64,000 bases of DNA from Blastomyces gilchristii SLH14081 (lineage: Eukaryota; Ascomycota; Eurotiomycetes; Onygenales; Ajellomycetaceae): the NCBI RefSeq assembly GCF_000003855.2, contig NW_003101679.1:2745558-2809557 (forward strand), written 5' to 3'. The position numbers were made by a program, and so were the translations under genes. Below are positions 59,458 to 64,000 of the stretch, in pieces (position 1 is the stretch's first letter; each line of letters begins with the position of its first letter). The notes under the pieces are model-generated. The model worked only from the letters and a program-made list of their open reading frames with translations. It was not told the origin of the DNA and searched no databases.

Positions 59458-60137
59458 ATGTCCCTCATAAACTATCGCACCGTCGATGTCGACAGCATCG
59501 ACCCAGACTCCTCCGTAAACTTCCCCCTAGAGACCCTTTTACCAGGCAACATTCCTGCACCCACAACCTCCAGCACGGCCGCTAGCATCGGCTCGCAGGT
59601 CCGCCAACTGCTCCGGTCCGGCGACTCGGAGGGGGCATTGCGCCATGTACTTGACACAGCGCCGTTGGGCGGCGATGATAGGGCGAAGGAGGTCCATTTA
59701 GCTACCGTTGTAGAGGTGTTGGGGGGCATAAGACAGGGAGAGATGACGAGGGTGCTTGAGGGCGTGTGTGCTGGGGATGGCGGGGCGGAGAGAGGGGATT
59801 GTTTGATGAAGTACTTGTGAGTGGTGTTTCTAGTTCTATTTCTACCTAAGTTTGAGTTTGGGTTGTGCTTTGGTAAGTACATGTACAATACTGACATTTA
59901 ATGCTTGGTGGTAGATATAAAGGGATGGCTTCGCTTTCATCTGGGAGCCTCTCGCCGTCGAAGAAATCATCGCTGTCACCACAGAGTACTGGATTTTCAC
60001 AAATACAGGGCCGGAATCTTGGGGAGGGAGGCGGCGGACAACAAATGAGCGTATTCTTGAGCTGGCATGAGAAATTGGTTGATATTGTTGGGGTTGGATC
60101 AATTGTTCGGGTCATGACAGATCGAAGGACGGTTTGA
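59458..60137 (+). CDS. ARC15: Arp2/3 complex subunit 5 (p16-Arc, ARPC5/Arc15)
   Basis: Two exons, 59,458-59,816 and 59,915-60,137, joined by a 98-nt intron, give 582 nt and 193 aa. Family blocks are NYRTVDVDSIDPDS at the start, VRQLLRSGDSEGALRHVLDTAPLG in the helical core, LMKYLYKGMA across the splice junction and the C-terminal WHEKLVDIVGVGSIVRVMTDRRTV, which ends the protein exactly as in relatives. The subunit helps hold the Arp2/3 complex together, and the complex nucleates branched actin at endocytic patches. A Ser/Gly-rich insertion (about residues 125-160, GRNLGEGGGG) makes it a little longer than the human protein. It is convergent with the next gene, 212 bp apart. Confidence 0.95.
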
Positions 60138-60349
60138 AAGAAATAACGGGAGGAAAAGGCTATTCTAAGGGAGAGGGGGGGGGGGGTCATGGATGTAATT
60201 TTGCTATTTACAGGAGCGCTAGGTAGGTAAAAGTTCTCTTTGAGCAGTTATTAGTTCAAACATAGATCTCAATGAGGAGCATCCTCTTTTACTCGCAGAA
60301 TTTCCCATTACCAGTGAGCTATTCAAGGAAATGCCACGGGTGCTTAATT

Positions 60350-61580
60350 TCACCCTTGCCCAAAGTCGCCTCCTCCAAGTATATCCTTCAGATTCACTTC
60401 TCCGCTTCCACGAGCCAGAGGCTGCTTCTGCCCTGCCCCTTCTTTCCATCCAATCATATATATCAACCTGAACGTAGCAGGGATCCTTTCCCTTCCCTCT
60501 TCCCCATGTAGCTCCCTATATATAGCATCACAAGCTAGCAAAACATCCCTTGATATCGGCCCAGCCTCACGTCGCAGAATCGCGTTATTCTCGCCCATTG
60601 CCTGTAAATCAGTCATCAAAGCAAACGTGTCCGGATACTCTACGACAATATCCTCCACGTCAACCGTGAGCAGCTTAAAGCCAGCTTTGCCGAGCAATCC
60701 CCCAATATCCCGGACGTCAGCTAAGGGGGAGATATGCGGACTAACTCCTCCGCGCCGTTCAAGGTCCGCTAGTTGTAAAGATGTGCGTAGCTCGAAGAGC
60801 GTATCACCGCCAAACATTGCGGCGATGAATGGGCTGTCTGGCTTTAAGATATGGTTTACTTGGGTGAGGAGAGAGGGGAGGTCATTTATCCAATGGATCG
60901 AGAGAGAGGAGAGGACCGCGTCGAAAGTGTTGGGTTCGAAGGGGAGAGATTCGAGAGTGGGGACCACCTGACGTGTAATTTTCAGCTGGGAATTGAATGG
61001 GAGGTCTTCATCGCGGTAGAGGAGGGAAGAGGATTCGTCGATGCATGTTAGCGTTGAAATTCGACTTCCGATAGTGGTGGGATGCGGTGATGATGCCGGC
61101 GTTTTTGTAGACGGCTCTTGCTCCTGCGATTGATCTCCTGCTTCTATTTGTTCCTGCTGGGGAGGAGGCACTGGCTGCGTGAGTGCTTTCGCGATATTGC
61201 AACTGTTTGCGCCCAGGTCGAGGACATTAGGGAAATGGCGGTTGATGTCCTAGCCAAGTGAAATCAAGATTAGCCATTGAAGCTTTTCCTTTGTATACAA
61301 CAATTGACGGTATAAAGCTTGCAATTAGTTAATATAATAAAACGGTTCTCCTTACAAGTAGCCGCTCACTCAGGCGAAATGCGACCTCGTCTTTGAGATA
61401 GTCAACCTTACGGCTGAGCTCGACATTTTTGCCCACCCGCTCCTTTTGCAGAAGTTTCGTCCTACGATTGAAAACTTCCAGTGTTGGTGCTCCGGGAGCC
61501 TGTACTGCATACCCTCTTCTAGCTGCGCTTAATGCTTGCCGAAAAAGGAGAGGCTTTGGCAGCCTGGTGCGGAGAGACAT
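60350..61580 (-). CDS. NDUFAF5: NDUFAF5-like methyltransferase-fold protein (complex I assembly)
   Basis: Two exons, 61,580-61,356 and 61,249-60,350, with a 106-nt intron, give 1,125 nt and 374 aa. The N-terminus MSLRTRLPKPLLFRQALSAA is Arg-rich and amphipathic, fitting mitochondrial import. Next come VFNRRTKLLQKER and YLKDEVAFRLSERLL, the usual start of this family, then VLDLGANSCNIAKAL as SAM motif I. A Gln/Glu/Pro-rich insert (about residues 100-130) separates it from SSLSIHWINDLPSLL, AAMFGGDTLFELRTSLQLAD and GGVSPHISPLADV, which are diagnostic. By family it hydroxylates an arginine of NDUFS7 during complex I assembly. It is divergent from the dynactin gene. Confidence 0.9.
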
Positions 61581-62263
61581 TGGCCTCTAGAGACGGAAAG
61601 GGAAAAAGGGCGCCAATAGAGTTAGGTAGGAGAGAAAATAGGTATAAAGTAATTATTATATGTAATTGATGTAAATAATGAAGAGAAAGGAAAGCAAATT
61701 GGTTTCGTTGTCCGCGACCTTATTTACTTGGTGACGTCGCCGGTGGAAGGGGAAATTTTGCAGCTCCTGTTCACAATGGCAGAAACTCTCAACCACAATC
61801 ACCACCGCATGCCAGCCCACGAATAAATAAATAACAGAACTACGAGGGTAAACAATACCACCACAACAGCCCTACAGTCTCATGGTGAGGGACTATATAC
61901 TGATTCTCACTTTGCGCAGATTTCTGGATATCGACACTCGCTGCATTTACAGCTGTTATATTCATTTGGCTTTTGCGCACACGGCTAACTCATCGCCAAC
62001 CCTCCGCTTCCCCCTCGACGTTGACATTTAGCTAAGGACGTAGCCATTCGATAAATGGATAGGTTCTATTGGGATATGCGCACGTAATATTTCGATTTGG
62101 AATCAAACACACGCATTTTACGTCAGGAAGAGACTCGCACTATATTCTAAATACGTCCTCGACTTCTGATCGACAGGTCAACAAACACAATTGCGGTTCC
62201 TCAAAGCATGAGAGTGATTTTGCTAGCTCTTGTCAAAAGCCCTGTATTTTGAGCTGCCAGATA
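61581..62263. promoter_or_regulatory. Shared divergent promoter region (NDUFAF5-like / dynactin p62)
   Basis: A 683-bp spacer separates two genes transcribed away from each other. It contains TGACGTCG at 61,732-61,739, a CRE/ATF-type sequence, about 150 bp from the NDUFAF5-like start codon. The role of that site is inferred from its sequence only. No gene was seen within it. Confidence 0.5.
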
Positions 62264-64000
62264 ATGGCTCGTCCTTTTCCCTACACGTTCATATCGTGTC
62301 CCTGCGCAGAGACGCCGAGCACTCCTGCGCTCCCTACAAACAGGCTCTCAAGGGACCTTTCAAATATCACACTTAGCGGTCAACGACTAGACCCCGATAC
62401 CGATGACGAAGACCGAACCTTTGATCCGAGATCATCTCGAGCGAATTACTCTCTTTACCCCCCTGAACATCTATTGTACTGCGAGGATTGCCATCAAATA
62501 AAATGTCCAAGATGCATAACGGAAGAGATAGTATGTTGGTACTGCCCAAATTGCTTGTTTGAAACACCAAGCAGTATGGTTAGGAGCGAAGGGAACAGGT
62601 GCGAATTACTTCAACCTAAGAAAAGAACCTATAATGAACTTCAAACTAAGGAGATATACAGGTGCGCGCGCAATTGCTTTAACTGTCCAATATGTACCTC
62701 ACCCCTATCGGTCACAACTCTTGGGAGCGCCGACAATGGAGCCCAGAACGGACCTTGGATACTGTCATGCGGATACTGCATGTGGACAACTCTTGATATT
62801 GGAATCAAATTCGATAAGCCAACCAACATTCGTGCTCAGCTTACCTCATTAAGTAATGGCCAAAACCGCAGCTCCCCTGAAATTAAATCCCCCCTGGCAA
62901 ACCTCACCTCTCCGGACGACGGAACAGGCCTTGATTCTCAAGATGAAAGATTGGCTGGGACTGCTTTTTCAGAAGAAAAGCCAGCAACGATTGACCCAGA
63001 GTCCCGTTTCTCTGCTCTGAAGTCATTTTACAGAAACCAGTTAACGGAAACATCAACATCTCCGACAGATCCCCTGGTTGGACCCGAACTAGGAGGCTTT
63101 TATTCTTCTCCGAGTGCGTTAAACCGTATCATGTCGCTCTACACTGCAGGAATTGGCAATCTTCATGGCGCTGGTAGCAAAAAGCCTAAGTCAAAACCAC
63201 CAGTGATGCGCGAGGCCCTCACACCCGCAGAAGGCCTCCACATACCTGATCCTAACACTGAACAAGCAATCATCCAAAAAATGGCTTCCCCGGACTGTGG
63301 TTGGGACGGCCTTGCGTCTGTGGAGCAAAAGGTCTCCCAACCCCCTTCTACAAGATTTGTCGATGAGTTACGTCCTCTCCCCGTCCTCCTTCGCACCAAG
63401 AGATCAAAACGCTGCAAAGCGTGCAAACACATCCTCGTCAAACCCGAATTCAAACCACAATCAACCCGCTTCCGAATCCGTCTAATAGCCCTCAGCTACA
63501 TTCCACTCACGATCATGCGTCCTTTACCTCCATTTCCCGCGAGCTCCCCCCCGGTAAACCTCGACGCCCTCGAACCCGGTAGACCCGTGCAATTCCTCAT
63601 CACCCTAAAAAACCACATGTTCGACCCTATCCGTATCACCCTAGCTACCCCATCAGTAACCCCCGGCCGTGTCGAGTCAAAGGTTACGATGCTTTGCCCG
63701 CAATTTGAAGTGGGTGCCAACAGCGATGTCTGGGACGAAGCTCTGGCATCATCGGCAGCGCAAGACCCGCGCTCTTCCAGATCAGGACTGGATAAAGTCG
63801 CCGAAGCAGGAAAGATATGGGATAAGGGAAGGAACTGGACGACCGTGGCCATGGAGGTTGTGCCGGGGTCGCTTCCTGATTTAGCTCCGGGCGAGGAGGA
63901 TGAGGACGAGGAGAGTGATGTGACTGGAATGGAAGAAGATGAAGATGTTATTGAGATTCCGGTGTTTGTGCGGGTGGAGTGGGAGGCTGAAGGTGGTGCA
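62264..64000 (+). CDS. Dynactin p62 subunit (DCTN4 family), 3' end beyond window
   Basis: Exon 1 is 62,264-62,598, then a 63-nt intron, then exon 2 from 62,662 which is open to the window end. About 558 codons are present and the protein continues. The N-terminus MARPFPYTFISCPCAETPS leads into a Cys-rich zinc region: YCEDCHQIKCPRC, CWYCPNC, CFNCPICTSPL, CGYC. Later come the family blocks RPLPVLLRTKRSKRCKACKHILVKPE and a beta-rich part (FLITLKNHMFDPIRITLATP). The acidic EEDEDEESD stretch lies near the window end. p62 sits in the pointed-end complex of dynactin, the dynein activator that moves nuclei and vesicles along microtubules; its Neurospora counterpart is a ropy gene. The start is supported by the conserved first residues. 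Confidence 0.92.
   Translation, partial: MARPFPYTFISCPCAETPSTPALPTNRLSRDLSNITLSGQRLDPDTDDEDRTFDPRSSRANYSLYPPEHLLYCEDCHQIKCPRCITEEIVCWYCPNCLFETPSSMVRSEGNRCELLQPKKRTYNELQTKEIYRCARNCFNCPICTSPLSVTTLGSADNGAQNGPWILSCGYCMWTTLDIGIKFDKPTNIRAQLTSLSNGQNRSSPEIKSPLANLTSPDDGTGLDSQDERLAGTAFSEEKPATIDPESRFSALKSFYRNQLTETSTSPTDPLVGPELGGFYSSPSALNRIMSLYTAGIGNLHGAGSKKPKSKPPVMREALTPAEGLHIPDPNTEQAIIQKMASPDCGWDGLASVEQKVSQPPSTRFVDELRPLPVLLRTKRSKRCKACKHILVKPEFKPQSTRFRIRLIALSYIPLTIMRPLPPFPASSPPVNLDALEPGRPVQFLITLKNHMFDPIRITLATPSVTPGRVESKVTMLCPQFEVGANSDVWDEALASSAAQDPRSSRSGLDKVAEAGKIWDKGRNWTTVAMEVVPGSLPDLAPGEEDEDEESDVTGMEEDEDVIEIPVFVRVEWEAEGGA

Noticed and set aside
1..64000. CRISPR arrays, rRNA genes, clear tRNA genes
   Set aside because: None was seen. 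The regular short repeats present (26 bp, 53 bp) are contiguous tandem repeats without spacers.

Overview
The window looks like nuclear DNA of a filamentous ascomycete. Introns are short (50-370 nt) with GTATGT/GTAAGT-type donors and NAG acceptors, and the conserved proteins (EB1, PMC1-type Ca2+ pump, ARPC5, NDUFAF5-like, dynactin p62) are fungal in style. A gene-free, AT-rich, CpG-poor retrotransposon block lies against ordinary gene-dense DNA, which would suit an onygenalean (for example a Blastomyces-like genome). The taxon is an inference; nothing in the window proves it.

Layout, positions 1 to about 34,083: a block made entirely of nested, mutation-riddled retroelements. The deepest layer is a Ty1/copia element (+; integrase from 21,601, RT/RNase H 30,720-33,000, 3' LTR 33,200-33,440). 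Into it went LINE-2 (+; 17,358-21,600), a tRNA-derived SINE (22,568-22,941, 13-bp target duplication) and an apparently full-length LINE-3 (minus; 22,982-30,707, 12-bp duplication). LINE-2 is broken by gypsy-2 (minus; 10,763-17,357), gypsy-2 by LINE-1 (+; 1-2,538 and 9,782-10,762), and LINE-1 by the complete gypsy-1 (minus; 2,539-9,781, 256-bp LTRs, TAATT duplication). A gypsy-family LTR split by a second SINE (33,463-34,083) closes the block. Long elements carry many C/T and G/A transitions, stops in place of Trp codons and damaged YxDD motifs, as expected from RIP-like mutation. The short SINEs are much better preserved.

Layout, 34,084-64,000: single-copy genes with intact, splice-consistent reading frames. 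They are a small secreted protein (minus, 34,333-34,886), EB1/Bim1/Mal3 (minus, 38,528-40,374), an F-box/WD40 protein (minus, 42,305-44,626), a Gfo/Idh/MocA oxidoreductase (+, 49,158-50,925), a PMC1-type Ca2+-ATPase (+, 54,786-58,672), ARPC5 (+, 59,458-60,137), an NDUFAF5-like mitochondrial protein (minus, 60,350-61,580) and dynactin p62 (+, 62,264 to beyond the end). The stretches between them show no supportable gene. They do hold microsatellites, two inverted repeats and a recurring 9-mer, TACTCCGTA.

Functionally, three genes serve the cytoskeleton (EB1 at microtubule tips, ARPC5 in actin nucleation, p62 in the dynein-dynactin motor). The others cover Ca2+ storage, ubiquitin targeting, redox metabolism and complex I assembly. 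The most unusual material is in the repeat block: a SINE whose 3' end copies the layout of the resident LINE's 3' end, a LINE with two different 5' tandem-repeat arrays and an unmutated GC-rich 5' end, and an extra ORF between integrase and the 3' LTR of the gypsy family. Splice models were made by eye from frame continuity; no search or alignment program was run.
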